Position numbers and translations under genes: made by a program. The notes beneath the pieces were generated by a model. It had not been told where the DNA came from. It was given only the letters and a program-made list of their open reading frames with translations, and ran no database searches. A stretch of DNA of 64,000 bases, from the NCBI RefSeq assembly GCF_021347895.1, contig NC_067123.1, forward strand, positions 5,213,828 through 5,277,827, read 5' to 3'. Position 1 is the first letter of the stretch. Each line of letters opens with the position of its first letter. Positions 24,585 through 39,500 of the stretch are shown one piece after another. Origin of the DNA: Acanthochromis polyacanthus (Eukaryota > Chordata > Actinopteri > Pomacentridae).

Positions 24585-27500
24585 TCAGCAGGTATCCTCC
24601 AGTTCCACATTTTCTGCACCTAAGACACAAAACAGGATCAGAGATGGAAAGAAACTCGGAAAACATCATTTTAGGCTTGATTTAATGTTTAGAAATCTGG
24701 TTTCACTCTGACATGAAAGGCTTGAGGAATCGGATAAGTTTATATCAGAGAACAGCAGGTTCTGATTAGAACGGGGTCAGAAATTTACGGACCTTCAGGA
24801 CCCTGACCAGATGGGTGGTACTGTTCAGTGACTGGACCTGCAGAGAACAAGCAGAACCAAGAAGACAGAAAGAACAAGCCTTCAGCACCTGATCTCAGAG
24901 AGCACACTGACAGCAGAACCAACAACAGAACCAACAGTAGAAGCAGAACCAACAACAACCAACGGTAGAAGCAGAACCAACAACAGAACCAATAGTAGAA
25001 GCAGAACCAACAACAACCAACGGTAGAAGCAGAACCAACAACAGAACCAATAGTAGAAGCAGAACCAACAACAGAACCAACAACAGAACCAATGGTAGAA
25101 GCAGAACCAACAACAACCAACGGTAGAAGCAGAACCAACAACAGAACCAACGGTAGAAGCAGAACCAACAGCAGAACCGACAATAAAATCAGAATCAAGT
25201 ACAAAACCAGAACCAACAACAGAACCAAAACTAACAAGTCTGGTTTCAGTCTGGTTTGTTAACTGGTTTGCTGACTAGATTCAGACCTGTTAAAACCAGT
25301 TTGTAGTCTGGAATCAGGTTTGTTTTAAACTGGTTTCTGATGTTTTCAGATTAAATTCAGCGAGTTTGTTGACTGGTTTCATACTGGTTTGCTGACTGGT
25401 TTCATGCTGGTTTGTTGACTGGTTTTATTCTGGTTTGTTGATTGGTTTCATACTGGTTTGTTGATTGTTTCATAATGGTTTGTTGACTGATTTCACAATA
25501 ATTTGTTGACTGGCTTCATACTGGTTTGCTGACTGGTTTCAAATTGGTTTGTTGACTTGTCTGTTGACTGGTTCCATACTGTTTTCATAATGGTTTGTTG
25601 ACTGGTTTCATACTGGTTTATTGACTGGTTTCATAATGGTTTGTTGACTGGTTTCATAATGGTTTGTTGACTGGCTTCATACTGGTTTGCTGACTGATTT
25701 CAGACTGGTTTCAAACTGGTTTGCTGACTGGTTTGTTGACTGATTTCAGACTGGTTTCAAAGTGGTTTGTTGACTAGTTTCAGATGGGTTTGTTGACTAG
25801 TTTGTTGACTGGTTTCATACTTATTTGTTTCTTGGTTTGCTGACTGGTTTGTTGACTGATTTCTGACTAGTTTCATACCAGTTTGTTGACTGGTTTCATA
25901 TTGATTTGTTGACCGGTTTTTTGACTGGTTTCATATTGGTTTGTTGACTGGTGTCAAACTAGTTTGTTGACTGGTTTCAGACTGATTTCATAATGGTTTG
26001 TAGACTGGTTTCATACTTATTTGTTTTCTGGTTTGTTGACTGGTTTCAGACTGATTTCATAATGGTTTGTAGACTGGTTTCATACTTATTTGTTTTCTGG
26101 TTTGTTGACTGGTTTCATACTGGTTTGTTGACTGGTGTCATACTGGTTTGGTGACTGGTTTTCTACCGCAAACATCTGTAAAACTTACCAGCCATCTGTG
26201 TGTGATCCGTCACAGCCGGATGACCTGTTAACAAACACACACAGTGTGCATTTAGACACACGTATTTCTGCAGCAGAAGAAGAAGTGACACCCATGAACG
26301 CTTCTTCTTCTTCTTCTACTGAGTAAATGAAAGCAACTTACTGGAGTCGAATGGTGTTCCTGTTGAATCTGCTGCAACTAAAACACACGCACAGTTTAAG
26401 GCACTTGACCTTCGACCTCTCACCTGGAGGCTGTGGCGGAGGGCAGGACTTACCTGTGTCTGTACCTATGGAGTCTGTCGCCATGGTAACAAGGTCTGTG
26501 TGGGAGTAAACACCTGAAACTGAATAAATAAAAACAGCAAGATGAGAGTCAGACAGGTGTGCAGGTAAATAGGTGTGTGTGTCAGAGAGGTGTGCAGATA
26601 AACAGGTGTGTGTGTCAGAGAGGTGTGTGTCATACAGGTGTACCTGGGTCCAGTGTGACTCCGCCCGCAGACTCTGTGTGAAGGATGACTGGCGATGACT
26701 CTGCAACACAGGATCATGTGACAGATAGAGATGTTAAACACACTCTTCGGGTTGGCAGATAGAGTTGCAGTTGTTATAGCAACGAGTCCTACCTGTGACA
26801 TCATGGCCGAGTCCGAGACCTGACGCTGGAACAACCAATCAGAACGCACGGTCAGCTTCACCACATATCAGTACAGTGATTGATTAATCTTAGGTACGTC
26901 TCACCTGTGAGGTCAATGTGAAGACTGGTCACTGACTCCGCCCCACCTGATGACATCATCATGGTGTGTTTATTTATATGGACTGAACACATTACATATT
27001 ACAGGACAATAACACTGAACTGATACTTGAGTCAGTCTGAAGTTTGTTTCTATGGAGATCCGATAATAACAGACACATAACACCAGCTCAGGTGTACCTG
27101 TGAGATCAGTGTGGAGGTTCTGAAGATCACTGAAGGACACCAGTCTATCCGTCACGGCTGCAGAAACAGAACCAGAAGTGATTTCAGCTGATCCACAGTT
27201 TAAGAATAATATTTTAAACATCTGCAGTTTAAAATGTTCTCGTGATGATTAAAGCTATTTTGAATGCTTTTTAATTAACCCAGAATTCCTAGCAGATTAG
27301 TCCTACTTAGGACAGTTAAGATAAATCTAGGCTTCACTGATTAGATCTAAGTACACGTCAAAGCCTGTGTTTGTGAGACCGGCTCCAGATGTTAAAAAAA
27401 TGTCTGATGTGAGAAATGTTTAATGTGCTCTGTTCTGGGTCTAAATGTGTTGCTGAAAGGGAATTGAAAAAGACGTGACAGTTTACCTCCATTTGTGTCC

Positions 27501-30500
27501 GTCAGCAGCGTCTGTCGGCCGTTTCCTAAACAACACAGTAGGAGCAATCCGAGATCAGAGAATAAAGAGCTCAGTGGTTGTTTTGTTCACAAGTACAATC
27601 CAACATTCAGAGTCTGCATTTATAAAAATCTAAACCAGATTTACCTCTAACGTCCATCAATGTCTCAGTGCTGCTCTGCTCCCAGAGCTCCAGCAACAAT
27701 TACTCTGAAGTCCTGGAAGCATGTCAGACCCATCTGTTCTGTGTCTTTTTGTGGTTGTTTTATGTCTCTTTGCAGCTCATTTGTGTCTCTTTGTAATAGT
27801 TTTGTGTCTTTTGTGGTTGTTTTGTGTCTCTTTGCAGTTGTTTTGTCTCTTTGTGGTTGTTTTGCCTCTGTGTTTTTTTGTGTCTCTGTGCGGTTGTTTT
27901 GTGTCTTGTGGTTGTTTTAGTCCTCTGAGATCATTCTGTGTATCCTTGGGATTGTTTTGTGTCTCTTTATGGTTGTTTTGTGTCTCTTTGTAGTTGTTTT
28001 TTCTCTTTGTGGATCTTTTGTGTCTCTTTGTGGTTCTTTTGTGTCTCTTTGTGGTTGTTTTGTGTGTCTTTGTGTCTCTTTGTGTTTGTTTTGTGTCTCT
28101 TTCTGGTCACCATGAAAATCCTCGACATGAAGATTTGGATCGTCCGGCTGCTGATTTATACTATACTTAGTAAAATATATTGTAAATGTAATAATAATAA
28201 TAATCTGGTTTTAGATATTATTCAGTTATTATAGTTATTGTTTACTCCTTATCCCAAATAACTAGAGAAAAAACTAAAATGCAAGCCCAACCGACACTCG
28301 CGTCTTAGGAGGCTATGGTGTTGGATCTCCATGGTGATATCATGTTTATAGAACAGGACTTCCAGGTTTGCGGTGTTGCAGGAGCTCTGGGAGCAGAGCA
28401 GCACTGCACAATGAGACACTCCAGTTTGGATGGAGATTTATTTGAAATCAGGTCCAGCTTTAGGTTTAAATAAACAGTCCTCATATACTGATTAAGAGAG
28501 AAAATCCAGATGTTACCGTGAGAATCAGGTGAGTCTACTCCATCTGTGACCACAAATACAGCATCAGTACAAAGAAATAAAAAATAATGTGTTTAATACA
28601 CACAGAGAGTCTGTAATTTCATAGATATTTGGTGAATTTATTTGCCAAATGTAGAATATAATTAAAACCCAGAATCTGTGAAGGGCAATAAAACTTACAT
28701 AAATGTTACATTTGTTTAAGAAAAAAGACTTAAAATATGCATTTATTGTAATTTAATGCAGTTTGTGTTGTTATGTAAATGTATAATTTATCATTATATT
28801 ATTCTATTGCATTAACACAAAACAATATTATTCATTAGCTAAATATTAAAAAGCTAAAAAGGGCACATGATCTTATGTAAAATTTAGGCCCAGTCGTATT
28901 TAATCATGACAAATTATTGTTTTTTTACAGTGTATGAAAGGTTTATCATGTGAATTGTTGATATTGTTGTTTGTTTATATTTTTTATCACTAAAAAAATT
29001 AAGAAATAAGTCCATAAGAAGATTTTCTGAGATTGCAATAATTCAATTAAAACCATTCTTTGGCACTTTGCACCTGTCTAGGTGAGCTCACCTGTCTGTT
29101 CTCTGTGAGCGCCGCTGTGTGATGATGATGATGATGAAGACGATGAGGATGAAGCAACTGATGAAGGATTAGTGAGTGAGACTGTAGGTAAACTTCAAAT
29201 TAAAAGGCTGTAAAACCCTTTCGTCTGCCTACCTGCAGAGTGGGAGGAGCCTAAGACAGAGCCGAGCACTGATTGGTCTGGTCCTGAGCTCACAGAGGAG
29301 CCGACGGATCCTGATTGGTCGATGCTGACGTCAGCATGATGAGCTGAAGCTTCAACAGCAGAAACAGAAGATTAAATTAGAAAACAGGGGCAACAGGTGA
29401 CACCTGAGGGGCGGAGCCTGTACCTGCAGGTGAAACCAGACTGTCCTGATCTGTAGACGGAGCTGCAGTCACTGAAACACAAACAGCAACCAGACGGATC
29501 AATGACACAGCCCATCAATAACATAGTCGAACAATAACACAGCTGATCAATAACAGATAATCAAGAAGAAGAGGAGTCCCACCTGTGGAGTCCAGGTGAG
29601 TGGGCTGAGTCATGTGACCTGTCAGAATAAAAGACAAACTGATGAAGCATGATGAAGCCAACTGATCCTGTATTGATCAGAAACAGACATGAGCTGAGAC
29701 CTGGAATGTTGATGTGAGCGTCTGAACCGAACGGATCTCCACCACCTGAAAAGAACAACAAGTAAACAACAACATATAAAGACAGACAGTGACCGAAAAC
29801 GCCACAGAGTGTAAAAAGTACCTTCGTTCATTAAACATATTGATATGAGACTGATGCATGTTAGTGCTGATGGAAATTTACCCATAAGGCCAAGCAAAAA
29901 GTCATGGCTGGATGGGTCGATGATTCCTGAAGAAGAAGAAGAAGATGAAAAAGGAGAAGAAACAAAAAGAATAAAAAGAGTAAAACCAGCAGATATCAAG
30001 GACTTTCTCTTTTCAGGCTGCTGAGCTTCAGAAGGATCAACAATCAGCAATAAAATCTGAAGAAGAATCAACACAGTAAAAAGAAGCGATAACACACCTC
30101 ACCTGGACACTCACCTGTATAATCCAGGTGAGAAACTCCGCCCACAAATGAACCCAAAACACCTGAAAGAAATAAAGAGAGACAAAAATGAACAGAACGT
30201 CTCCGTGGTTCTTTAGGGTGTTTCACCAAAAGTTTTTTTTTCAGTTTGGGTGTTCTCACCTCAAATCACATGACTAATACATGACCCCTGAGTTACCCCT
30301 CACCAGGTAGTTTAACCATCATTAACACCTTGAATCATCCCTCACCTGGTAGTTTTACCATTAATAAGATCCTGAATTATCCCTCACCTGGTAGTTTAAC
30401 CATTAATAAGATCCTGAATTATCCATCATCTGATAGTTTTACCATCATTACCACCTTGAATCATCCCTCACCTGGTAGTTTTACCATCATTAACACCTTG

Positions 30501-33500
30501 AATCATCCCTCACCTGGTAGTTTAACCATTAGTAAGATCCTGAATTATCCATCATCTGATAGTTTTACCATCATTACCACCTTGAATCATCCCTCACCTG
30601 GTAGTTTTACCATCATTAACACCTTGAATCATCCCTCACCTGGTAGTTTTACCATCATTAACACCTTGAATCATCCCTCACCTGGTAGTTTAACCATTAA
30701 TAAGATCCTGAATTATCCATCATCTGGTAGTTTTACCATCATTACCACCTTGAATCATCCCTCACCTGGTAGTTTTACCATCATTACCACCTTGAATCAT
30801 CCCTCACCTGGTAGTTTTACCATCATTACCACCTTGAATCATCCCTCACCTGGTAGTTTTACCATCATGAACACCTTGAATTATCCCTCACCTGGTAGTT
30901 TTACCATCATGAACACCTTGAATCATCCCTCAACTGGTAGTTTTGCCATCATGAACACCTTGAATTATCCCTCACCTGGTAGTTTTACCATCATGAACAC
31001 CTTGAATCATCCCTCAACTGGTAGTTTTGCCATCATGAACACCTTGAATTATCCCTCACCTGGTAGTTTTAACATCATTAACACCTTGAATCATCCCTCA
31101 CCTGGTAGTTTAACCATTAATAAGATCCTGAATTGTCCATCATCTGGTAGTTTAACCATCACTAACACCTCAAATCATCCCTCACCTGGTAGTTTAACCA
31201 TCAATAACAGCTCACCTGTGTGACTATCGGCTCCGCCCCCTCCTCCTCCTCCTCCTCCATTCAGGAGCTTCTGTCCGTTACCTGAACAAACAATAATCAA
31301 TAATCTATAGATTTTCTTGAATCAGCATATTTTTATGAAGGTTTTGATTGATCGATTGATTAATTTATGTTATGAAATACACTGTTTTTTTATTGATCAG
31401 CATGTATTGATTAAAGGTTTCACCGTTGGACTCTGAGTCAGCTCCATCCGCACCTGCAGACACAAACACACAATTCACACCATATCTATTAATTTATCAG
31501 TGATTCTGTTATTGATCGATTCCTCCGTTCTTCTGTCATCAGTCGTGTAGAATCACAAATGTTTGATGGATTTTAAAGTCAAAGCGAATCGATCGGTGAA
31601 CAGACAATCAGACTGATGATGGAAACAGCTGCTTCCTGATAAACATAGCGCTCATTTAATCTGACCAATCAGAGCTTCAGGCTGAGTGATGTCATGATTG
31701 AAGTGCTTTACCGTTTGTGTCTGTGTGAGGAGAAGCTGCAGGAAGTTCAGCTGCTGAAAACACAAAACATGTCTCACTGAAGAACATCTTGGACATCGTT
31801 AATAACATTTATTATTCACACTAACACTGTTACTGAGGGTTTACCTGCAGGCTGAGTCTGATCTGCTGAGACATCAGCTGCTGCAGAAGCTGCAGAACCT
31901 ACAGAACCTGAGGGGAAAACAGGAGGATATTCAGTGTTCTCTATACACAAAGTATCAAGAGCAAAGCAGAATACAGAAACACTGCAGCATTAAATAAGAA
32001 CAATTAACAGTTTTTATTTAGTGTTGAAGTAGATTCTAATAAATCAATCATGATCAGAAATCTGAGGATCAACACCAAAGGTCATTTCCTTCATTAGAAC
32101 TCAGTTAAAACCTACTTTCTAAAAACTTCAGTTGTTTTATTTTGGAGTTTATCATACTGGTGTAAACATGGACCTACTGATGGGCTGGAGTTTATCTGCT
32201 GAGCTGCTCGGATCTCCAGCAGCTGAAAAACAAACACAAGTTAAAACTCCTGATTTATTGTATGTGAGCATCAAACAGCACAGAAACACAAAAAACGGGT
32301 TCCACTAGTGGATCAACTGATCTGATCGGAACCTCCTCCTTCACTGTCCTTCACTTCAGAACCACCAGAGATCCATGACTATGAAGTAAACATAAACCCA
32401 AGTTCACTTTATAGAAGATCCAAAGATTTGCTGTGGAGACAGTTTCTCTTGCTCCTACTTTTAAAGATCGTTTAGGAACTTTGAACAGTTGATAAGTGAC
32501 AGTAAAGATGAAGGAGAACAGATGAGGAATGTGTGGTTCTTTAAATACTAGAACAAGAACATATAGTTCTTTAAATATTACAACAGGACAATGTAGTTCT
32601 TTAAATACTAGAACAGGAACATGTGGTTCTTCAAATACTGAACAGGACATGTGGTAATTTAAATACTACAACAGGACAATGTAGTTCTTTAAATACTAGA
32701 ACAAGAACATCCATCCATCCAACCATTCTCTATACACCGCTTTATCCTCACTAGGGTCGCGGGGGGTGCTGGAGTCTATCCCAGCTGACTCGTACGAAGG
32801 CAGGGGACACCCTGGACAGGTCGCCAGTCTGTTGCAGGGCTACATATACAGACACACAATCACACTCACATTCATACCTACGGGCAATTTAGAGTCATCA
32901 ATTAACCTCAGCATGTTTTTGGACTGTGGGAGGAAGCCGGAGTACTACAACAGCAACATGCGGTTCTTCTGAAAGTTAGTTTGTTCTCGTTACTGGGTCC
33001 AGCAGCTGGTTTACAGGTTGGACTGCTGCAGCGAGTTAATGAGATTATTTCTGAGGAGCTCATTGGGTGCAAACAGGACACAATATCTGGAGAACTTAAA
33101 ACTCCCTGCCGTGTTTGGGCTGTTTCAGAAGTATGAATAAATTACTACTGCTACAGCTCTGTAGGGATGTAAACCTGTGGATGATGGAGAATCTTCTTGG
33201 ACAGACAGAAACCATAAATTGGCGGTTGAGGTGGAGGTTTAGGATCAAAACCTGATTCATCTTCCTTTGATCACATGATTTAGGAAACAGGAAGTTACCT
33301 GCTGGGTCCACAGAGGAAGAATCACCTGCTGGACCTGAGAAACAGGAAGAACATTGATGCTGATGTTGGGTTTCTGTAGTTCTTCATATACAGTCTGTGG
33401 TTCTATATATTTAGTCTGTGATTCTTTATACAATCTGTGGTTCTATATACAGTCTGTGGTTCTATATATTTAGTCTTTGATTCTTTATACAATCTGTGGT

Positions 33501-36500
33501 TCTATATACAGTCTGTGGTTCTTTATATACAGTCTGTGGTTCTATATATACAGTCTGTGGTTCTTTAAATACAGCCTGTGGTTCTATATAAAGTCTGTGC
33601 TTCTTTATATACAGTCTGTGGTTCTATATACAATCTGTGGTTCTTTAAATACAGTCTGTGGTTCTATATACAGTCTGTGGTTCTTTAAATACAGTCTGTG
33701 GTTCTATATATACAGTCTGTGGTTCTATGTACAGTCTGTGGTTCTTTAAATACAGTCTGTGGTTCTAAAAAGAGTCTGTGCTTCTTTATATACAGTCTGT
33801 GGTTCTATATACAATCTGTGGTTCTTTAAATACAGTCTGTGGTTCTATATACAGTCTGTGGTTCTTTAAATACAGTCTGTGGTTCTATATAGAGTCTGTG
33901 CGTCTTTATATACAGTCTGTGGTTCTTTATTTACAGTCTGTGGTTCGATATATACAGTCTGTGGTTCTATGTACAGTCTGTGGTTCTTTAAATACAGTCT
34001 GTGGTTCTAAAAAGAGTCTGTGCTTCTTTATATACAGTCTGTGGTTCTATATACAGTCAGTGGTTCTTTATATACAGTCTGTGGTTCTTTATATACAGTC
34101 TGTGGTTCTATATACAGTCTGTGGTTCTTTATATACAGTCTGTGGTTCTATATACAGTCTGTGGTTCTCTATATACTGTATGTGGTTCTATATACAGTCT
34201 ATGGTCTCAATATACAGTCTGTGGTTCTATATACAGTTTGTGGTTCTATATACAGTCTGTGGTTCTTTATGTACAGTCTGTGGTTCTATATACAGTCTGT
34301 GGTTCTTTATATACAGTCTGTGGTTCTAAAAAGAGTCTGTGCTTCTTTATATACAGTCTGTGGTTCTATATACAGTCAGTGGTTCTTTATATACAGTCTG
34401 TGGTTCTTTATATACAGTCTGTGGTTCTTTATGTACAGTCTGTGGTTCTATATACAGTCTGTGGTTCTTTATATACAGTCTGTGGTTCTAAAAAGAGTCT
34501 GTGCTTCTTTATATACAGTCTGTGGTTCTATATACAGTCAGTGGTTCTTTATATACAGTCTGTGGTTCTTTATTTACAGTCTGTGGTTCGTTATATACAG
34601 TCTGTGGTTCTATGTACAGTCTGTGGTTCTTTAAATACAGTCTGTGGTTCTAAAAAGAGTCTGTGCTTCTTTATATACAGTCTGTGGTTCTATATACAGT
34701 CAGTGGTTCTTTATATACAGTCTGTGGTTCTATATACAGTCAGTGGTTCTTTATATACAGTCTGTGGTTCTTTATATACAGTCTGTGGTTCTATATACAG
34801 TCAGTGGTTCTTTATATACAGTCTGTGGTTCTTTATATACAGTCTGTGGTTCTATATACAGTCTGTGGTTCTTTATATACAGTCTGTGGTTCTATATACA
34901 GTCTGTGGTTCTCTATATACAGTATGTGGTTCTATATACAGTCTATGGTCTCAATATACAGTCTGTGGTTCTATATACAGTTTGTGGTTCTATATACAGT
35001 CTGTGGTTCTATATACAGTCTGTGGTTCTTTATGTACAGTCTGTGGTTCTATATACAGTCTGTGGTTCTTTATATACAGTCTGTGGTTCTATATACAGTT
35101 TGTGGATCTATATACAGTCTGTGGTTCTATATACAGTATGTGGCTCTATATACAGTTTGTGGTTCTATATACAGTCTGTGGTTCTAAAAAGAGTCTGTGC
35201 TTCTTTATATACAGTCTGTGGTTCTATATACAATCTGTGGTTCTTTAAATACAGTCTGTGGTTCTATATACAGTCTGTGGTTCTTTAAATACAGTCTGTG
35301 GTTCTATATAGAGTCTGTGCTTCTTTATATACAGTCTGTGGTTCTTTATACAGTCTGTGGTTCTCTATATACAGTCTGTGGTTCTTTATTTACAGTTTGT
35401 GGTTCGATATATACAGTCTGTGGTTCTATGTACAGTCTGTGGTTCTTTAAATACAGTCTGGGGTTCTAAAAAGAGTCTGTGCTTCTTTATATACAGTCTG
35501 TGGTTCTTTATACAGTCTGTGGTTCTCTATATACAGTCTGTGGTTCTTTATTTACAGTCTGTGGTTCGATATATACAGTCTGTGGTTCTATATACAGTCA
35601 GTGGTTCTTTATATACAGTCTGTGGTTCTTTATATACAGTCTGTGGTTCTATATACAGTCTGTGGTTCTCTATATACAGTATGTGGTTCTATATACAGTC
35701 TATGGTCTCGATATACAGTCTGTGGTTCTATATACAGTTTGTGGTTCTATATACAGTCTGTGGTTCTATATACAATCTGTGGTTCTTTGTGTACAGTCTG
35801 TGGTTCTATATACAGTCTGTGGTTCTTTATATACAGTCTGTGGTTCTATATACAGTTTGTGGATCGATATACAGTCTGTGGTTCTATATACAGTCTGTGG
35901 CTCTATATACAGTTTGTGGTTCTATATACAGTCTGTGGTTCTATATACAGTCTGTGGTTCTTTATATACAGTCTGTGGTTCTATATACAGTCTGTGGTTC
36001 TTTATACAATCTGTGGTTCTTTAAATACAGTCTGTGGTTCTATATACAGTCTGTGGTTCTTTAAATACAGTCTGTGGTTCTATATATACAGTCTGTGGTT
36101 CTATGTACAGTCTGTGGTTCTTTAAATACAGTCTGTGGTTCTAAAAAGAGTCTGTGCTTCTTTATATACAGTCTGTGGTTCTATATACAGTCTGTGGTTC
36201 TTTATATACAGTCTGTGGTTCTATATAGTCTGTGGTTCTTTATATACAGTCTGTGGTTCTATGTAGTCTGTGGTTCTTTATATACAGTCTGTAGTTCTAT
36301 ATAGTCTGTGGTTCCTTATATACAGTCTGTGGTTCTGTATACAGTCTGTGGTTCTTTATATACAGTCTGTGGTTCTATATACAGTCTGTGGTTCTTTATA
36401 TACAGTCTGTGGTTCTATATGCTGTCTGTGGTTCTTTATATACAGTCTGTGGTTCTCTATATACAGTATGTGGTTCTATATGCAGTCTGTGGTTCTTTAT

Positions 36501-39500
36501 ATACAGTCTGTGGTTCTCTATATACAGTATGTGGTTCTATATACAGTCTGTGGTTCTTTATTTACAGTCTGTGGTTCTTTATATACAGTCTGTGGTTCTA
36601 TATATACAGTCTGTGGTTCTATATGCAGTCTGTGGTTCTTTATATACAGTCTGTGGTTCTATATACAGTCTGTGGTTCTATATACAGTCTGTGGTTCTAT
36701 ATACAGTCTGTGGTTCATTATTTACAGTGTGTGGTTCTTTATATACAGTCTGTGGTTCTATATACAGTCTGTGGTTCTTTATATACAGTCTGTGGTTCTA
36801 TATACAGTCTGTGGTTCTTTATATACAGTCTGTGGTTCTATATACAGTCTGTGGTTCTATATGCAGTCTGTGGTTCTATATACAGTCTGTGGTTCTTTAT
36901 ACATTCTGTGGTTCTATATTTACAGTCTGTGGTTCTTTATATACAGTCTGTGGTTCTCTATATACAGTCTGTGGTTCTATATACAGTCTGTGGTTCTTTA
37001 TATACAGTATGTGGTTCTTTATACAGTCTGTGGTTCTATATAGTCTGTGGTTCTATATATACTGTCTATGGCTCTATATACAGTCTGTGGTTCTATATAG
37101 TCTGTGGTTCTTTATATACAGTCTGTGGTTCTCTATATACAGTATGTGGTTCTATATGCAGTCTGTGGTTCTTTATATACAGTCTGTGGTTCTCTATATA
37201 CAGTATGTGGTTCTATATACAGTCTGTGGTTCTTTATTTACAGTCTGTGGTTCTATATGCAGTCTGTGGTTCTTTATATACAGTCTGTGGTTCTATATAT
37301 ACAGTATGTGGTTCTATATACAGTCTGTGGTTCATTATTTACAGTCTGTGGTTCTTTATATACGGTCTGTGGTTCTATATACAGTCTGTGGTTCTTTATA
37401 TACAGTCTGTGGTTCTTTATATACAGTCTGTGGTTCTATATACAGTCTGTGGTTCTATATGCAGTCTGTGGTTCTTTATATACAGTATGTGGTTCTATAT
37501 ACAGTCTGTGGTTCTATATACAGTCTGTGGTTCTATATGCAGTCTGTGGTTCTTTATATAGTCTGTGGTTCTCTATATACAGTATCTGGTTCTATATGCA
37601 GTCCGTGGTTCTATATATACAGTCTGTGGTTCTTTATACAGTCTGTGGTTCTATATTTACAGTCTGTGGTTCTTTATATACAGTCTGTGGTTCTCTATAT
37701 ACAGTCTGTGGTTCTCTATACATTCTGTGGTTCTTTATATACAGTATGTGGTTCTTTATACAGTCTGTGGTTCTATATAGTCTGTGGTTCTATATATACT
37801 GTCTATGGCTCTATATACAGTCTGTGGTTCTATATAGTCTGTGGTTCTTTATATACAGTCTGTGGTTCTATATACAGTCTGTGGTTCTTTATATACAGTC
37901 TGTGGTTCTCTATATACAGCATGTGGTTCTATATGCAGTCTGTGCTTCTATATATACAGTCTGTGGTTCTATATACAGTCTGTGGTTCTTTATATACAGT
38001 CTGTGGTTCTATATAGTCTGTGGTTCTTTATATACAGTCTGTGGTTCTATATACAGTCTGTGGTTCTTTATATACAGTCTGTGGTTCTTTATATACAGTC
38101 TGTGGTTCTATATATACAGTATGTGGTTCTTTATACAGTCTGTGGTTCTATATAGTCTGTGGTTCTATATATACTGTCTATGGCTCTATATACAGTCTGT
38201 GGTTCTATATAGTCTGTGGTTCTTTATATACAGTCTGTGGTTCTATATAGTCTGTGGTTCTTTATATACAGTCTGTGGTTCTATATACAGTCTGTGGTTC
38301 TTTATATACAGTCTGTGGTTCTCTATATACAGTATGTGGTTCTATATGCAGTCTGTGGTTCTTTATATACAGTCTGTGGTTCTATATAGTCTGTGGATCT
38401 TTATATACAGTCTGTGGTTCTATATACAGTCTGTGGTTCTTTATATACAGTCTGTGGTTCTCTATATACAGTATGTGGTTCAATATGCAGTCTGTGCTTC
38501 TATATATACAGTCTGTGGTTCTATATACAGTCTGTGGTTCTTTATATACAGTCTGTGGTTCTATATATACAGTCTGTGGTTCTTTATATACAGTATGTGG
38601 TTCTTTATACAGTCTGTGGTTCTATATAGTCTGTGGTTCTATATATACTGTCTATGGCTCTATATACAGTCTGTGGTTCTATATAGTCTGTGGTTCTTTA
38701 TATACAGTCTGTGGTTCTATATAGTCTGTGGTTCTATATATACAGTCTGTGGTTCTATATACAGTCTGTGGTTCTATATATACAGTCTGTGGTTCTCTAT
38801 ATACAGTATGTGGTTCTATATGCAGTCTGTGCTTCTATATATACAGTCTGTGGTTCTGTATACAGTCTGTGGTTCTTTATATCCAGTCTGTGGTTCTTTA
38901 TATACAGTCTGTGGTTCTATATATACAGTCTGTGGATCTATATACAGTCTGTGGTTCTATATATACAGTCTGTGGATCTCTATACAGTCTGTGGTTCTAT
39001 ATATACAGTACGTGGTTCTTTATACAGTCTGTGGTTCTATATATACAGTCTGTGGTTCTGTATACAGTCTGTGGTTCTTTATATCCAGTCTGTGGTTCTT
39101 TATATACAGTCTGTGGTTCTATATATACAGTCTGTGGATCTATATACAGTCTGTGGTTCTATATATACAGTCTGTGGCTCTATATACAGTCTGTGGTTCT
39201 ATATAGTCTGTGGTTATCTATATACAGTCTGTGGTTCTTTATATACAGTCTGTGGCTCTATATACAGTCTGTGGTTCTTTATATACAGTCTGTGGTTCTA
39301 TATACAGTCTGTGGTTCTTTATATACAGTCTGTGGTTCTATATACAGTCTGTGGTTCTTTATATACAGTCTGTGGTTCTATTCACTTTTACCTCCAGCTG
39401 TTCCATCGTGGGTTCCTCCTCCTGCTGCTGACTGACCACCAGAAGCTGAAACACATTTTATCTGATTATAGATTCACATTTAAACATCTGAAAATACACA

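Noticed and set aside
24208..24669. 153-codon frame at the end of the unknown gene
   Set aside because: It is in a different frame from the one fixed by the upstream phase-1 exons. The supported reading stops at 24585.
30330..31223. 297-codon frame with NHPSPGSFTI-type repeats
   Set aside because: The 42-base unit is a multiple of 3, so the frame stays open by arithmetic. No start context or splice signals support a gene.
30300..39380. Possible CRISPR arrays
   Set aside because: Units are contiguous without unique spacers, and this is vertebrate DNA with introns.
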